The notes: a model not told the origin generated them from the sequence alone. A DNA stretch of 64,000 bases from Cohnella lupini (GCF_003386205.1 NZ_QRDY01000010.1:124001-188000), one strand, 5' to 3'; shown: positions 20,100 through 30,029, counted from the stretch's first letter. Program-made: numbers and translations.

Positions 20100-22865
20100 T
20101 TAAGCTTTAACGATTACTTTGAAGCTGACTGCTACACCGTTTGGTGTAACTGCACTTACAGTAAATGTTTTTCCAATTTCGATGTTGCCAAGGTTTTGAT
20201 TTGAAGGAAGGTTAGTCGCGTAGTTGCTATACGCAGGCTCAGTACCATCTTTCAACTCAACACCATATTGGTCAACAGCTTTAACAGCTTCATCAACTAG
20301 TTTAGCAAGACCGCCAGCAGCATGAATAGCCGTTGCGGATACTGCTACATAGTTAGTATCGATTTTTTCAGCAATTCCGTTATTAACAACTTCAAGAGTT
20401 GTTGGTACGGATGCTTTATTGGAAACCTTAACTGGGACAGTTATGATTTGAGTATTGGTATCACCAATTGCAGTGACAACAATCGCAGCATCGCCGTCTT
20501 TGTTCGTGTCAGCAGCAGGGAAGAATCCTACAGCGTACGCTTTAACAGCTCCATCAGCGTCAACATTATAAGTTACAGTATTAACAGATGGGTTAACTTT
20601 GTAGTTATCGCCGCCTGCATAAGGGATAGTAACTTTAGTGCCATCAGCTAGAACGCCTGTAACTTTCACTTCTTTGCCGTAGGTAGCAGGAGTGCCATTG
20701 TCAAGAAGAGTGCCGCCGATCGTTGCTTCGTAAGAAGTGATCTCGGATTTAGCAACAGCTTTCAAGTTGAAAGTAAGTGCGCTATTAGCAACTTCAACAT
20801 CGTCTGTTGTTGCTGCCGTGTTCAGCTTAACCAAGGACAGTGTAACAGTAGTAGTGCCTTTGCTTGTGCCAGCCGTGAAAGTAGCAGGCAAGCTAGCATC
20901 AGTTGTTGTAACAGCATTACCGGATGTAGCTACTTTAATGGAGTAACCAGTAAGGTCAGTAACATCACGACCGTATTGATCTTTAACTACTACATTGTCA
21001 GCAGCAGTTACTTTTTTAGTAGCACCAACTAGAAGAGCATCAATTCCTTTAACGCTACCTACAGTTGTTGGTACTGCTTTATCAACAGTGTTGAAAGAAA
21101 GCTGTACGAATTTACCAGTAGAAGTAACGCCAGTGATAACGATCGTGCTACCAGCAGTTTCGCTGATTGCAACATTCAAAGCAGTTGTGTCTTTTGCTAC
21201 GTTTTTGTCCCATGTTACTGGTACACCAACGCCGCCAGCGCCAGCGCCGTTAGCAGTCAATGTAAGACCGGATGGATGTTTAACCGCATTGCCGAATTGA
21301 TCAAGAGCTGTGAACGGAATGGAAACCGTTTCGCCTTTAGGAGCAACCGATGGTGCAGTCAAAGATAGGGAATCAACTTTTACCGCTTCTTTAACAACGA
21401 CATCAAAGCTGTCTTTGTTTCCGGAAGTGATCGAAAGAATGTTCAAAGTAGTTGTACCAGCAATTACATTGGAGATTGCAGTAATTGGCAAGTAAACTTT
21501 GCCGTCATTAGAATCTTTAGCAGGAGTACCGAAAGTTACCGATGTTCCTTGAACGCTTGTAGCAACGTCAGTAGCCCAGTAGGTTACATCAGTTACGGAG
21601 TTACCATATTGGTCTTGCAGATCAAGAAGCAATTTGAAATCAGTAACAGAGGAAGTTTGCTCAAGCACTTTACCTTCTGGTCCTACCAAGCTTACGATAT
21701 CGATTTTGCTGATACGGCTTGGAAGAGCAACAGCGGCAGTAACGGAAGCGAATGTGCTAGTTCCGGAATGAAGAGCAGTTATTTGTACTTTTTCATCAAG
21801 AACTAATGCGCTAGCGCTTGTTACTTCGATTTTGCCATCGTTCTCAGTTACAGAACCAGTAGTTTTGCTGCTGGTAACTTGAACGGCATTACTCGAAGAT
21901 ACATCTTCACCGTATTGGTTCAATACTTTATAAGCGATAGAACCTTTCAGCGGGTTGTTTCTGTCAATAACCAATTTGTCGGACGGGAACTCGATTTTAA
22001 CTACTTTGGAAGCTTCAACTTTCACTTTAGCTTCAAGAGCAGCAGTAGCTACGCCTTCAACTTTGACAGTGTACTCAGCTGCAAGCAAGTTGTTTGCGAA
22101 CTCAACTACAGCGGATTTCTTGTCAGCGGAGAAAGTTACGGATTTGGAGTTAACTTCGTTAGCGCCATTCCAAACCGAGATTTTTACTTTTGCAGTATCA
22201 ACAGTACCATTGAAAGCTACTGTCAATTTTTTAGCGCCAGTTGCAGTTACGGAAGAAATTGCAGTTGCAGCAGTTACTTCCCAGCCTTTAAGGCCAAGTT
22301 TGTTACCCAGTGTTACACCAGGGCTAACTTCTGCGTTCAGAGCAGCTACCAAAGCAACATAAGTTTCGCCGCGTTTAGCAGGCGCTGTCCATACTGTGCT
22401 TTCTGGAAGGATTCCAGCTTTTACAGCAAGTTCAGGAGTTTTGTCGTAGTTAGCGCCAGTTGTATCAACGCCAAGTGCGCGCAATACTACTGCAGCAAAC
22501 GATTGGTTGTTCAGCAATTGGTCGAAACCAAAGCTAGTTGCGGAAGCACCTTCAAGGTACTTGTTAGTCAAAGCCCAAGAAAGGTAACCGTTGTAGAACG
22601 TTCCGCGAACGTCTTTGTAAGTGTGGGACTTAACAGTAGCAGCAGCTTCTTTTTCTACGCCAAGAAGGCGGGAAAGAAGAACTGCAAGGTCTTGACGTTT
22701 CCATGTAGCGTCTGGAAGAAGATCTCCGGACGGGCTACCTTTAATGACACCAGCGTCTTGCAGCAACTTGCCTGCGCTAGCTGGAGTTTCAGCAGCAGCC
22801 GCCATGTTGGCGAACAGGCCGAACACTAGAGCAAATGTGAGTAAAAGGGATAAACTTTTTTTCAT
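20100..22865 (-). CDS. S-layer protein with N-terminal SLH domains
   Basis: 921 residues from ATG 22865, with GGAGGAG 11 nt upstream. Signal peptide MKKSLSLLLTFALVFGLFA.. with cleavage near AAAA-E. Residues ~28-190 hold three degenerate SLH repeats (VIKGSPSGDLLPDATWKRQD, NGYLSWALTNKYLEG, AVKAGILPES) for binding the pyruvylated cell-wall polymer. The rest is a chain of Ig-like modules, five of them carrying a [DN]Q[YF]G turn (NQYGEDV, DQYGNSV, DQFGNAV, DQYGRDV, DQYGVEL), rich in Thr, Val, Ala and Gly and without cysteine. Strong codon bias, a long leader and a perfect terminator mark it as the probable major S-layer protein. An in-frame ATG at 22937 also has a good site (see regulatory entry). 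It is a candidate target for the glycan made by the cluster downstream. Confidence 0.9.
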   Translation of the reverse strand: MKKSLSLLLTFALVFGLFANMAAAAETPASAGKLLQDAGVIKGSPSGDLLPDATWKRQDLAVLLSRLLGVEKEAAATVKSHTYKDVRGTFYNGYLSWALTNKYLEGASATSFGFDQLLNNQSFAAVVLRALGVDTTGANYDKTPELAVKAGILPESTVWTAPAKRGETYVALVAALNAEVSPGVTLGNKLGLKGWEVTAATAISSVTATGAKKLTVAFNGTVDTAKVKISVWNGANEVNSKSVTFSADKKSAVVEFANNLLAAEYTVKVEGVATAALEAKVKVEASKVVKIEFPSDKLVIDRNNPLKGSIAYKVLNQYGEDVSSSNAVQVTSSKTTGSVTENDGKIEVTSASALVLDEKVQITALHSGTSTFASVTAAVALPSRISKIDIVSLVGPEGKVLEQTSSVTDFKLLLDLQDQYGNSVTDVTYWATDVATSVQGTSVTFGTPAKDSNDGKVYLPITAISNVIAGTTTLNILSITSGNKDSFDVVVKEAVKVDSLSLTAPSVAPKGETVSIPFTALDQFGNAVKHPSGLTLTANGAGAGGVGVPVTWDKNVAKDTTALNVAISETAGSTIVITGVTSTGKFVQLSFNTVDKAVPTTVGSVKGIDALLVGATKKVTAADNVVVKDQYGRDVTDLTGYSIKVATSGNAVTTTDASLPATFTAGTSKGTTTVTLSLVKLNTAATTDDVEVANSALTFNLKAVAKSEITSYEATIGGTLLDNGTPATYGKEVKVTGVLADGTKVTIPYAGGDNYKVNPSVNTVTYNVDADGAVKAYAVGFFPAADTNKDGDAAIVVTAIGDTNTQIITVPVKVSNKASVPTTLEVVNNGIAEKIDTNYVAVSATAIHAAGGLAKLVDEAVKAVDQYGVELKDGTEPAYSNYATNLPSNQNLGNIEIGKTFTVSAVTPNGVAVSFKVIVKA

Positions 22866-23092
22866 AACCTTTTTTTCTCCTCCTCGAGAATGTATCTGTT
22901 TTGTTTGTGTGTAAGAATTATAGCTCGAATCTCTCATCGGTGTTTCACCCCCTTCCTTGAGTAGAGCATTGTCTATAATTGATGTCTGTCGTCATGTCTA
23001 TTGTGGTAGATCATGTCGCAGAAACTTGTAATCGGTAGAATAGAATCGAATCCAAGCGCAAATTGGGCAGGGTAAAATATGCCACTTTCCCC

Positions 23093-23122
23093 ATTATACA
23101 TGAGGCGCTTGTATAGCGTAAA
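23093..23122 (-). promoter_or_regulatory. Promoter of the S-layer gene
   Basis: Minus strand TTTACG (23122-23117), 18 nt, perfect TATAAT (23098-23093). The start would give a leader of about 220 nt before the signal-peptide ATG. Other promoters may exist further upstream in the gap. Confidence 0.6.
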
Positions 23123-23382
23123 GAAGATTTTGATAGAGAAACTAGAAGTTCTGTTTCCGAGTCCCTCTTGCAAGACTCAACATGTTAAACGCACGGCGTT
23201 ATGAAAAGTTGCGGTTATTGCTCATTTTACTCTAACTTTTTTTAACCTTTTACTCCACGACTGAACCTTTGCCTTGATGTAAAGGCATATGTAAGGGCAT
23301 ATCGCTACTTTAGTATAGCTTGGACTTGAGTGTTCGTCATTGGTAAAACATTTCCTATAGAACCAAGTTGAAGCATTAAATA

Positions 23383-23427
23383 GAACAAGCACCTTTCCCA
23401 TGCAGATATGGGAGAAGATGCTTGTTC
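23383..23427 (-). terminator. Hairpin terminator of the 1403-aa SLH protein gene
   Basis: Outer arms GAACAAGCA/TGCTTGTTC (9 bp) with an inner TCCCAT/ATGGGA stem, 10 nt after the stop codon. The following tract is only moderately U-rich. Confidence 0.65.
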
Positions 23428-23437
23428 TTGGACTTAA

Positions 23438-26400
23438 TTAGCTAATCTTGGGCAAGCGCTTCTGATCTGCAAGCAACCTAGCCGTGATAATAGCCGAATC
23501 GGAACGAAGCAAGCTGGATTTAGGTTCAAAAACTGAACCCTTCTTTGGATCCGTAGTATCTACTGGCGAGCCTAAGATAAATCCTTTCTTAGCCACCGCA
23601 AGCACGGATGCCCGAGCATAATAATCGATTTGCGCGTAATCTTTGAATTGTTTTTGCAAATCCTTGTCGATCTTGGTGACATCGGTATCAAGCTTCAAGT
23701 TTAATGTACGGGCGATGATGACTGCCGCTTGTTCTCTTGATAGAGAAGCATTCGGTTCGAACGACCGAGGCGTTGTTCCCTTGATTAGCCCTTGTCGAGC
23801 CGCAGTCTCTACATACCGGAAATCCCATAACCCATCCGGGTTAATGGTATACGGAACATCATCGAAATGCGATTTGCTCAATTCGTAGTTTAATGGAAGA
23901 TTGATCGCTTTAACCATCATTCGAGCAAACTCACCGCGTGATGTGAAGATATCTGCTCCGAACTGATCAAAGCTTACTGGATTCATTATTCCTTTTGCGT
24001 AAATCGCTTCTAAAAAATTTTTCCCATATGGATGCTGCGTGATATCGAAGTACGAGTACACCATCTTACTTACGACGTAATAACCGAACTGCGAGAAAGG
24101 CACTTTAACTGTGTGCTTTTTCGTATCTACGACTCCGCCTATGTTCTCCCAGTACTTGCCCTTCACGTCGTAACGAAGCACTGTCATAATCGTACCGACC
24201 GTATCCCGCATATTGGGATCATACTTCAATTCAAGAGTACCAATCTTTGATGCGACAAGTTCGCGGTTGTCCGGACGATTGTCATAGGTAGGGATATCCG
24301 TTCCATCCGGACCCTTCGCGCCTGGGAATTGATATGGATCTACTCCCATTTTCAAAGGATCATAGGCCGTCGTTGACGGATCATCAGCAAGTCCTGCATC
24401 AATCCAGAATACCGGACTAGACTTAATGAAATGAGTCGGATATGATACGTTAAATCTCGTTCCGAAACTCTGTAAAATCAAATCGAAGTTCGCCGGAAGA
24501 GTTTCGTACTCATGACGGTCAACGACTCCATCTTCGGGATTCGCGATAGCGAACATTAGTTGATGCCCGTCGAAAATCTGATTTTTCAGGTTCTGCGGTA
24601 CATTATAATCCGTTCTTAATAAAGTCGTTCCTTTAGGGAAAGTTAAAGTTAAACTGCTGTCAAATTGCTTGTGGCTAGATTTCATTGTCTCCAAGAAAGC
24701 AGCGCCTGGAATATTCGCAGGTACATATTTAATCTCTATACTGTCTTTTGTTACATCTGTACCGTTCGAGATTGTTAATTCAATCTCATTGACTTTACCC
24801 GGTTTAAGACCGGTGACGAATGTTCGGTATGCATTCGGATAATCGATTGTTCCATTATTATCGCTATCGAAATCGATTTTCTCCATTTCGGTCGATTTGA
24901 TGTCCCCGCCTTTGATAAGGACTTTCTCAGCGCCCGGTGCTTCAATGACGACTTCGATAAAGTTCTGATTTACGGTATTCTTCTCCGGCAGAATAGGGCG
25001 AAGTACGCTGTAAGGTATAGCCGTCGGATCGACTTCTAACCTATAGCTTGCCCGAGGGCCTGTCTCGCCGCTGTTGTAGACGAAGAAATTATATATTTTG
25101 GAACTACCGTCGGCATTTAGCTTCTCACCTTGCATAATGAATGAGAAAGATTGCGAATCTAAGTTATATTGTACCGTTAAGTTAGTAGCGGCTGGTGTTG
25201 TTGGTGAGGATGAAGCAGGAATTGTTGCAATAACTTTTCCTTCTTTAATCAATTGAAAGGAATCATTTAGACTCCAACGCTGATCTGCGGCTCCAGGCGT
25301 AGTCACTTTCAATATATAATTAGCCGCCGTCCCTGCACGCATGGTATTTACCTTGGGAGTTACATTTACCATATCCGTTCCGAGATCCAAGAAGTCAAAA
25401 GTCCCGAAAATGTTCATCTCTGAAAGAGTCGTTGAGTAGATGCTGCCTCGAATCGGGAAGTTCGGATCATTCGCCAGAGGAACATCCTTGTATTGCGTTC
25501 CGTAAGGGAAAACGCCGGATGTACCTGGCGCAGGAATGACGGGTAGATTCGTAGGAACCAAACTTACTTTGATTACCTTCTCATAATAGTCCGTTTCCGT
25601 CTGATATACGATTCTGATCTGATTCTCTCCGGAATAGAACTTGTTGTAAATATCCGTCAAGCTCATAGTTCCCGGAGGAGTTCCTGTTGCACCTGTACTT
25701 AAATTTAACTTAAAGTCACTGACTGCCGTTCCTTGAATTAAAGGAACAAGCGAGTTATTGATGTACATAAACACAGTTTGATTCTGAGCAGGAACAGCTC
25801 CGGCTGCTGGAACAGGCGCATATCTAATTTTGCTCGTATTTGCGATGTTTTTGAATGAACCCGCTAAATCGCCTAATTTTGTCGTCATAACCTCTGTTGC
25901 CTGAAGGCCCGGGTCTATTGTCGTATCTACATTGATGACCATGCCATCTACAGCTTTATCATAATTAACGAATGGACCATACAACAAGTTTACCTTTATA
26001 GGTTTTATTGCGCTCGAAGCTGCAGCAGCCTTCATCTTAAAATTTAGAGTCTGCGTGCCCGTTACCGGCATCTTCGAAAGTTCATATACAACGCGGTAAA
26101 AGGATTTTGTTACTCCGTTTACCATCTTAGTAACGGTAGTTATATCAGTTGGCTTACTATTTACTCTTTTGTACACATATGGAACAGAAGTATCATCTTC
26201 CAAGTATGTTTTCCCTGCAATATCCTTAATGCTTGGGATGGATATGAGATTATCGGTATTAGAATACGTAGCGAGCGGATTGCCAATCAAAACTTCAACC
26301 GCGAATGGCATAGAGAAAATATTGGAACCTTCAAGGGCTCCGCCAGTGATGTTCTCATAGTTCGTGCCGTTGTAAGATTGGAGGTAATTGACCTCGTAAA

Positions 26401-27649
26401 TAAAAGGCTTTGTTCCATTTTGCAAAGTAAATCCAAGACTGCTGGTTCCTTCTTGAACAGGCGTAACATTCAAGTGTTTATTCACTTCATTGTCCGACAA
26501 CAATTGGAGATTGTATAGTTTATCCTCTTCAAACCCTCCAGTGGGAGTTATAGCAGTGTTATCTAAAGTAAAGGAATAGATAAAGAATTTATCCGTCTTT
26601 GATGTTGTAGAATCAACGGTTGCATATACGGAACCTGAAACGCTTGTTCCAGCCATCGAATAATTTACCTTAACGCGCTTAGAGCCCAACGTGTCGGGTG
26701 TCGCAGCGGGCCATGAGGGATCGGGATGGGGAAGGATCGGTCCGGCGATTACATCCGCGTACTCCGAATTCGGAACAATAACGCTTCCCGTAACCTTAAC
26801 ATTACCTATGGTAGAGAAATTATAGTTGGGGTAATATTCCAACGGAGAACCGACCGCCGTGCCTTCTGTAATGTTAACGTCGTAATACGTAACGCTGCCA
26901 TTATAGAAAGCAATCTCGCGCGTGGTTTCGAGTGTCTGTGAATTATTCTTCACTCGGATCGTCACGAGGTTTTTCCCTTTCTTCAAGTTCACAGGGGATG
27001 CTACGAAGCTGTTATTGTTACTTGGATTAACGTTATAGGTCTTACTGTTGCCATTTACGATAATCGTTACGTTCTGGGCATTCGGGGCGTTACCGGTGAG
27101 GCTGATATCGTAAGTGCTCCGACCCTTGGAGGCATTGGAGTAAACAACAGTCGTTTTGCTTTCATTGACAGGGAATGCCTGTCCGTCGATCTGAGCCAGC
27201 AAGTTGTAGAACACGGGTCCGTTCCTATAATCGATATAGAAGGAATCAGAGACTTCGCCCCCCCCTTGGAGACCTTTAAACGTAATCTTGTTCTTACCTG
27301 GGAAAAGCTCGATATTAAATATGGTGATCGCATTGCCTTCATTATAGACATTGCTGGTTTGATCCAGCTTAGACGTTCCGATTATATCATTCGTCGGATC
27401 GGTATCTCCCTTATCATCGATGATCTGATGAATACTGTAAGAAATGGTTGATGCATTGACATTGTTAATGGATCCTTGAAGAGTCACCCGCGCATCCGTC
27501 GTAATGCGGTATGAGGTGGGGTCAGAGCTCTCGCTTGGGAAAATGAAGCTGCCATTACCGACGGCCGCGTTCGCTACTGGTGGTTGGGCTGGAAACAGTT
27601 GAAGCAACAGCGCGACCATGAGAAATACGGCACTGAGTTTTCTAAACAC
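23438..27649 (-). CDS. Large surface protein with C-terminal SLH domains
   Basis: 1403 residues from a GTG with AAGGAGG 8 nt upstream. Signal peptide FRKLSAVFLMVALLLQLFPA with cleavage near ANAA. The middle ~1150 residues are beta-rich repeats resembling Ig-like or cadherin-like modules (SDSFYIDYRNGPVFYN, KGKNLVTIRVKN, NQIRIVYQTETDYYEK), with no enzyme motif I recognise. The C-terminus has three SLH domains: KNFLEAIYAKGIMNP, RYVETAARQGLIKGT with FEPNASLSREQAAVIIAR, and RASVLAVAKKGFILGSP with FEPKSSLLRSDSAIITAR. They should attach it to the pyruvylated secondary polymer. It is encoded between tagO and the S-layer gene and may be a structural or adhesive S-layer-associated protein. Confidence 0.85.
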   Translation of the reverse strand: MFRKLSAVFLMVALLLQLFPAQPPVANAAVGNGSFIFPSESSDPTSYRITTDARVTLQGSINNVNASTISYSIHQIIDDKGDTDPTNDIIGTSKLDQTSNVYNEGNAITIFNIELFPGKNKITFKGLQGGGEVSDSFYIDYRNGPVFYNLLAQIDGQAFPVNESKTTVVYSNASKGRSTYDISLTGNAPNAQNVTIIVNGNSKTYNVNPSNNNSFVASPVNLKKGKNLVTIRVKNNSQTLETTREIAFYNGSVTYYDVNITEGTAVGSPLEYYPNYNFSTIGNVKVTGSVIVPNSEYADVIAGPILPHPDPSWPAATPDTLGSKRVKVNYSMAGTSVSGSVYATVDSTTSKTDKFFIYSFTLDNTAITPTGGFEEDKLYNLQLLSDNEVNKHLNVTPVQEGTSSLGFTLQNGTKPFIYEVNYLQSYNGTNYENITGGALEGSNIFSMPFAVEVLIGNPLATYSNTDNLISIPSIKDIAGKTYLEDDTSVPYVYKRVNSKPTDITTVTKMVNGVTKSFYRVVYELSKMPVTGTQTLNFKMKAAAASSAIKPIKVNLLYGPFVNYDKAVDGMVINVDTTIDPGLQATEVMTTKLGDLAGSFKNIANTSKIRYAPVPAAGAVPAQNQTVFMYINNSLVPLIQGTAVSDFKLNLSTGATGTPPGTMSLTDIYNKFYSGENQIRIVYQTETDYYEKVIKVSLVPTNLPVIPAPGTSGVFPYGTQYKDVPLANDPNFPIRGSIYSTTLSEMNIFGTFDFLDLGTDMVNVTPKVNTMRAGTAANYILKVTTPGAADQRWSLNDSFQLIKEGKVIATIPASSSPTTPAATNLTVQYNLDSQSFSFIMQGEKLNADGSSKIYNFFVYNSGETGPRASYRLEVDPTAIPYSVLRPILPEKNTVNQNFIEVVIEAPGAEKVLIKGGDIKSTEMEKIDFDSDNNGTIDYPNAYRTFVTGLKPGKVNEIELTISNGTDVTKDSIEIKYVPANIPGAAFLETMKSSHKQFDSSLTLTFPKGTTLLRTDYNVPQNLKNQIFDGHQLMFAIANPEDGVVDRHEYETLPANFDLILQSFGTRFNVSYPTHFIKSSPVFWIDAGLADDPSTTAYDPLKMGVDPYQFPGAKGPDGTDIPTYDNRPDNRELVASKIGTLELKYDPNMRDTVGTIMTVLRYDVKGKYWENIGGVVDTKKHTVKVPFSQFGYYVVSKMVYSYFDITQHPYGKNFLEAIYAKGIMNPVSFDQFGADIFTSRGEFARMMVKAINLPLNYELSKSHFDDVPYTINPDGLWDFRYVETAARQGLIKGTTPRSFEPNASLSREQAAVIIARTLNLKLDTDVTKIDKDLQKQFKDYAQIDYYARASVLAVAKKGFILGSPVDTTDPKKGSVFEPKSSLLRSDSAIITARLLADQKRLPKIS

Positions 27650-27741
27650 AATAATTTCCTCCTTACGTGTCTTCCCGGCATTAAGGGTGTACCTCTGTTA
27701 TCGGACGGGAAGGGAGGATTATTTAGGCGAAATCAATAAAA

Positions 27742-27774
27742 AAATCCCCGATTCTCAAATGAGAACGGGGATTT
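27742..27774 (-). terminator. Strong terminator after the TagO-type gene
   Basis: Stem of 9 bp (AAATCCCCG/CGGGGATTT) plus an inner TTCTC/GAGAA, then seven T residues on the minus strand. Confidence 0.9.
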
Positions 27775-27810
27775 ATTATTGTCATTAGAATTTATTAATA
27801 ATAAGTACCG

Positions 27811-28956
27811 TTATTTCCCCCGGGATTGAGTCTGAGGCTTCATGCGAATTCTCGCCAGAAGGTCGAGGACCGGACGACGGGTCTGGTCGACGATTCCGAT
27901 CAATTCCGCGCCGATCTGTAACAAGAACACCAGTGCGCAGATAACGATAAAGGTTATCCAATTCCCTAATCCGGAGCTAGATACGGCAGACTGAACGATC
28001 GCGCACGTACCGAAGAATGTCGCGATTCCGTAGATGATCAGCACCGTTTTGCGATGGCTGAAACCCAGCTGTTGCAAGCAGTGATGCAGATGGCCTTTGT
28101 CAGGAGCGAAGATCGGTTTCTTCTGAACCCACCGGCGAACGATGGCGAAGAAAGTATCCGACAGTGGAACGCCGATGATGAGTAACGGCGTAACGAAGGA
28201 AACGATCGTAATTTGCTTAAACCCGAGCATGGACAGCATAGCCAAGGCGAAACCGAGGAATAGCGAGCCCGAGTCCCCCATGAATATTTTCGCGGGATGG
28301 AAATTGAAGAACAAGAATCCTATAATGCCGCCGAGCAATACCGCCGATAGCAAAATAACCGTCGTGTTGCCCATAATAATACCCATAACGAGAATGGTTG
28401 CGACCGCGATACCGGAAACCCCGGCTGCTAAACCATCCAAACCATCGATTAAGTTAATCGCGTTGGTCACGCCGACGATCCAGAAGATCGTGAGCGGAAT
28501 GCTTAGCCATTCGCCAAGCGGTTGCATTGCGGAGCCGAATGGAATGTTCAGTAAGTTGATCTTAATATCAAAGCCGAAAACGACGATACACGCCGCGCCG
28601 ATCTGTACCAGCAACTTCAGCTTCGCCGATAAATCGAACTTATCGTCAAGCGCTCCGAGCAATACGATTAAAGTACCGCCTACAAGCATCGCGCTGATAA
28701 GATTGCGGTCGTACGCGCTAAGCGTGCCTTCCGGCACGAAAGGCAATATAAGCAATAATCCCGCAGTGAACGCCGCATAGATCGCTACGCCGCCCAGACG
28801 GGGCATAATTCTCGTATGAACTTTACGTTGGTTAGGCACGTCGATCGCGCCGATGCGGATCGCGAGCTTCTTAACTAGCGGCGTAAGTACGAGCGCAAGA
28901 CCCGTTGCCACGATAAAGGATATGATTAAAATTCCGATCATCCAACCCGACACCAT
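27811..28956 (-). CDS. tagO: Undecaprenyl-phosphate GlcNAc-1-phosphate transferase (TagO/WecA type)
   Basis: 381 residues, polytopic, about 11 TM segments. It has the family residues IDVPNQRKVHTRIMPRLGG, LGALDDKFDLSAKLK, NAINLIDGLDGLAAG, FNFHPAKIFMGDSGSLFLG and, near the end of the core, DKGHLHHCLQQLG. It loads a HexNAc-1-phosphate onto undecaprenyl phosphate, initiating secondary cell-wall polymer or teichoic-acid synthesis. Start ATG with GGGGAG at 6 nt. A promoter and terminator bound it. It lies after the TagA-type gene and csaB, and just before the SLH proteins whose anchor it should help build. A peptidoglycan MraY role is unlikely given the IDGLDG and HLHH pattern. Confidence 0.9.
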   Translation of the reverse strand: MVSGWMIGILIISFIVATGLALVLTPLVKKLAIRIGAIDVPNQRKVHTRIMPRLGGVAIYAAFTAGLLLILPFVPEGTLSAYDRNLISAMLVGGTLIVLLGALDDKFDLSAKLKLLVQIGAACIVVFGFDIKINLLNIPFGSAMQPLGEWLSIPLTIFWIVGVTNAINLIDGLDGLAAGVSGIAVATILVMGIIMGNTTVILLSAVLLGGIIGFLFFNFHPAKIFMGDSGSLFLGFALAMLSMLGFKQITIVSFVTPLLIIGVPLSDTFFAIVRRWVQKKPIFAPDKGHLHHCLQQLGFSHRKTVLIIYGIATFFGTCAIVQSAVSSSGLGNWITFIVICALVFLLQIGAELIGIVDQTRRPVLDLLARIRMKPQTQSRGK

Positions 28957-28987
28957 TTACAACTCCCCTTTTTCTGTACCGGAATGA

Positions 28988-29017
28988 ATTATACTCCCGT
29001 CACAAGGAATTCAACAA
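28988..29017 (-). promoter_or_regulatory. Promoter of the TagO-type gene
   Basis: Minus strand TTGTTG (29017-29012), 18 nt, perfect TATAAT (28993-28988), ending about 30 nt upstream of the ATG. Confidence 0.65.
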
Positions 29018-29077
29018 GGTGAACATTCAGTCGTTTTCCGCCGTTTTTCACGATTTAGATCATTTTCATGAAAGTTT

Positions 29078-29848
29078 TCACGTTTGTTTGTTGTGTTTCA
29101 GGACTTTATCTCCGTCTTTAATCACTTTGAGCGCAAATCGGGGCAATACCAGCATTCTTTTGAAACGGGTAGGCTCTTGCAGCAATCGGTAAAACCACTC
29201 CATCCCCATCTTCCGGAACAATGCCGGGGCGCGCTTCAGCTTGCCGGAAATGACGTCGAAGCTGCCTCCGACGCCCATGACGACCGGAACTCCGAGCACG
29301 GATTGGTATTTCTCGATCCAAGGCTCCTGATTCATCGTGGAACGGGCCACGAACAACAGATCCGGATTAGCCTCCCTGATGCCGGCAACGACCTCTCCAT
29401 CGTCCCTATCGGTAAAATAACCATCCCGGTACCCGACGAAACGCACGCCAGGGTATTGTTTGCTCAATTTCTCATATGCTGTTTGTATGATATCCGCGGA
29501 CGCACCAAGCAAATACGCGCTCCACTGATGCCGTTCGCCCTCTTCCAGCAGCTCGTGCATGAGATCGAAGCCCGCAACCCGCTCCTGAACCGGCTGCTTA
29601 AGCCGACGCGCCGCCCATACGACGCCCGCTCCGTCCGGAACGACGAGGTCCGCCGTCGACAACGTATGATGGAAGGAAGGGTTGTCCAATCCGACCATAA
29701 GCATGATGGGATTACCGGTAATGACGCGATGCGGACGGCGCGTTTCAATGACGTGCTTGAGATAGTTCACGGTTTCTTTCATATTCATTTTGGAAAAGGG
29801 TATTCCGTAAAGGGAAACCGTTGGATACGGCTTCGGCTTGGGATTCAA
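29078..29848 (-). CDS. tagA: WecG/TagA/CpsF-family glycosyltransferase
   Basis: 256 residues from a TTG with GGAGAG 9 nt upstream. Family signatures are clear: ITGNPIMLMVGLDNP, ADLVVPDGAGVVWAARRL, ERVAGFDLMHEL, YLLGASADI, VRFVGYRDGYF, LLFVARSTMNQEPWIEKY and VVMGVGGSFDVISGKLKRAP. TagA-type enzymes add ManNAc to lipid-linked GlcNAc, giving the disaccharide on which CsaB can act. A membrane-facing cytoplasmic role is expected. Its neighbours csaB and tagO support secondary cell-wall polymer synthesis rather than classical wall teichoic acid, as no tagB, tagF or tagD is present here. Confidence 0.9.
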   Translation of the reverse strand: MNPKPKPYPTVSLYGIPFSKMNMKETVNYLKHVIETRRPHRVITGNPIMLMVGLDNPSFHHTLSTADLVVPDGAGVVWAARRLKQPVQERVAGFDLMHELLEEGERHQWSAYLLGASADIIQTAYEKLSKQYPGVRFVGYRDGYFTDRDDGEVVAGIREANPDLLFVARSTMNQEPWIEKYQSVLGVPVVMGVGGSFDVISGKLKRAPALFRKMGMEWFYRLLQEPTRFKRMLVLPRFALKVIKDGDKVLKHNKQT

Positions 29849-30029
29849 TCGCGGTCACTCTCCAGATGTCGTTTAATTGCGAACATTCAGCGGAAGGCTT
29901 ACTTCATAGCTTAGCTCAATAGCCTCCGCCTGTTTATTATAATGAGACGTTTTTCATCGTTTCTGCGGTTTTCTTAATGTACGAATGTGAAAATAGTGAG
30001 TTTATGGCGAATGTTGACAGCTTCCAATA

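Larger units (their letters stand above)
22866..23437 (-). promoter_or_regulatory. S-layer gene leader with two in-frame translation starts
   Basis: 572-nt gap without a gene of its own. On the minus strand it holds the terminator of the upstream SLH gene, a promoter near 23122-23093, then a leader of about 220 nt. Within the leader, GGGGGTG (22953-22947) is spaced 9 nt from ATG 22937, which opens a frame of 24 hydrophilic codons running without a stop into the signal-peptide ATG at 22865, itself preceded by GGAGGAG (22883-22877). Such tandem starts are known in the Brevibacillus cell-wall protein operon. Upstream of the promoter there is an AT-rich stretch with short direct repeats around TTTACAT. 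Confidence 0.6.

Noticed and set aside
21879..22829. 316-codon plus-strand frame opposite the S-layer gene
   Set aside because: It is antisense to a clear, highly biased gene, has no ribosome site, and its composition (Ser, Phe, Cys) is what the opposite strand of Ala/Thr/Val-rich codons gives.
20100..22865. S-layer protein as a pseudogene because of weak SLH motifs
   Set aside because: The frame is intact, strongly codon-biased and bounded by good expression signals; degenerate SLH repeats are common in S-layer proteins.
22973..23173. 66-codon minus-strand frame in the S-layer leader
   Set aside because: It overlaps the promoter and leader, has no Shine-Dalgarno site and no recognisable product. 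It is more probably untranslated leader.
29084..29914. 276-codon plus-strand frame over the TagA-type gene
   Set aside because: Antisense shadow in GC-rich sequence, without family features; the minus-strand product has all TagA signatures.
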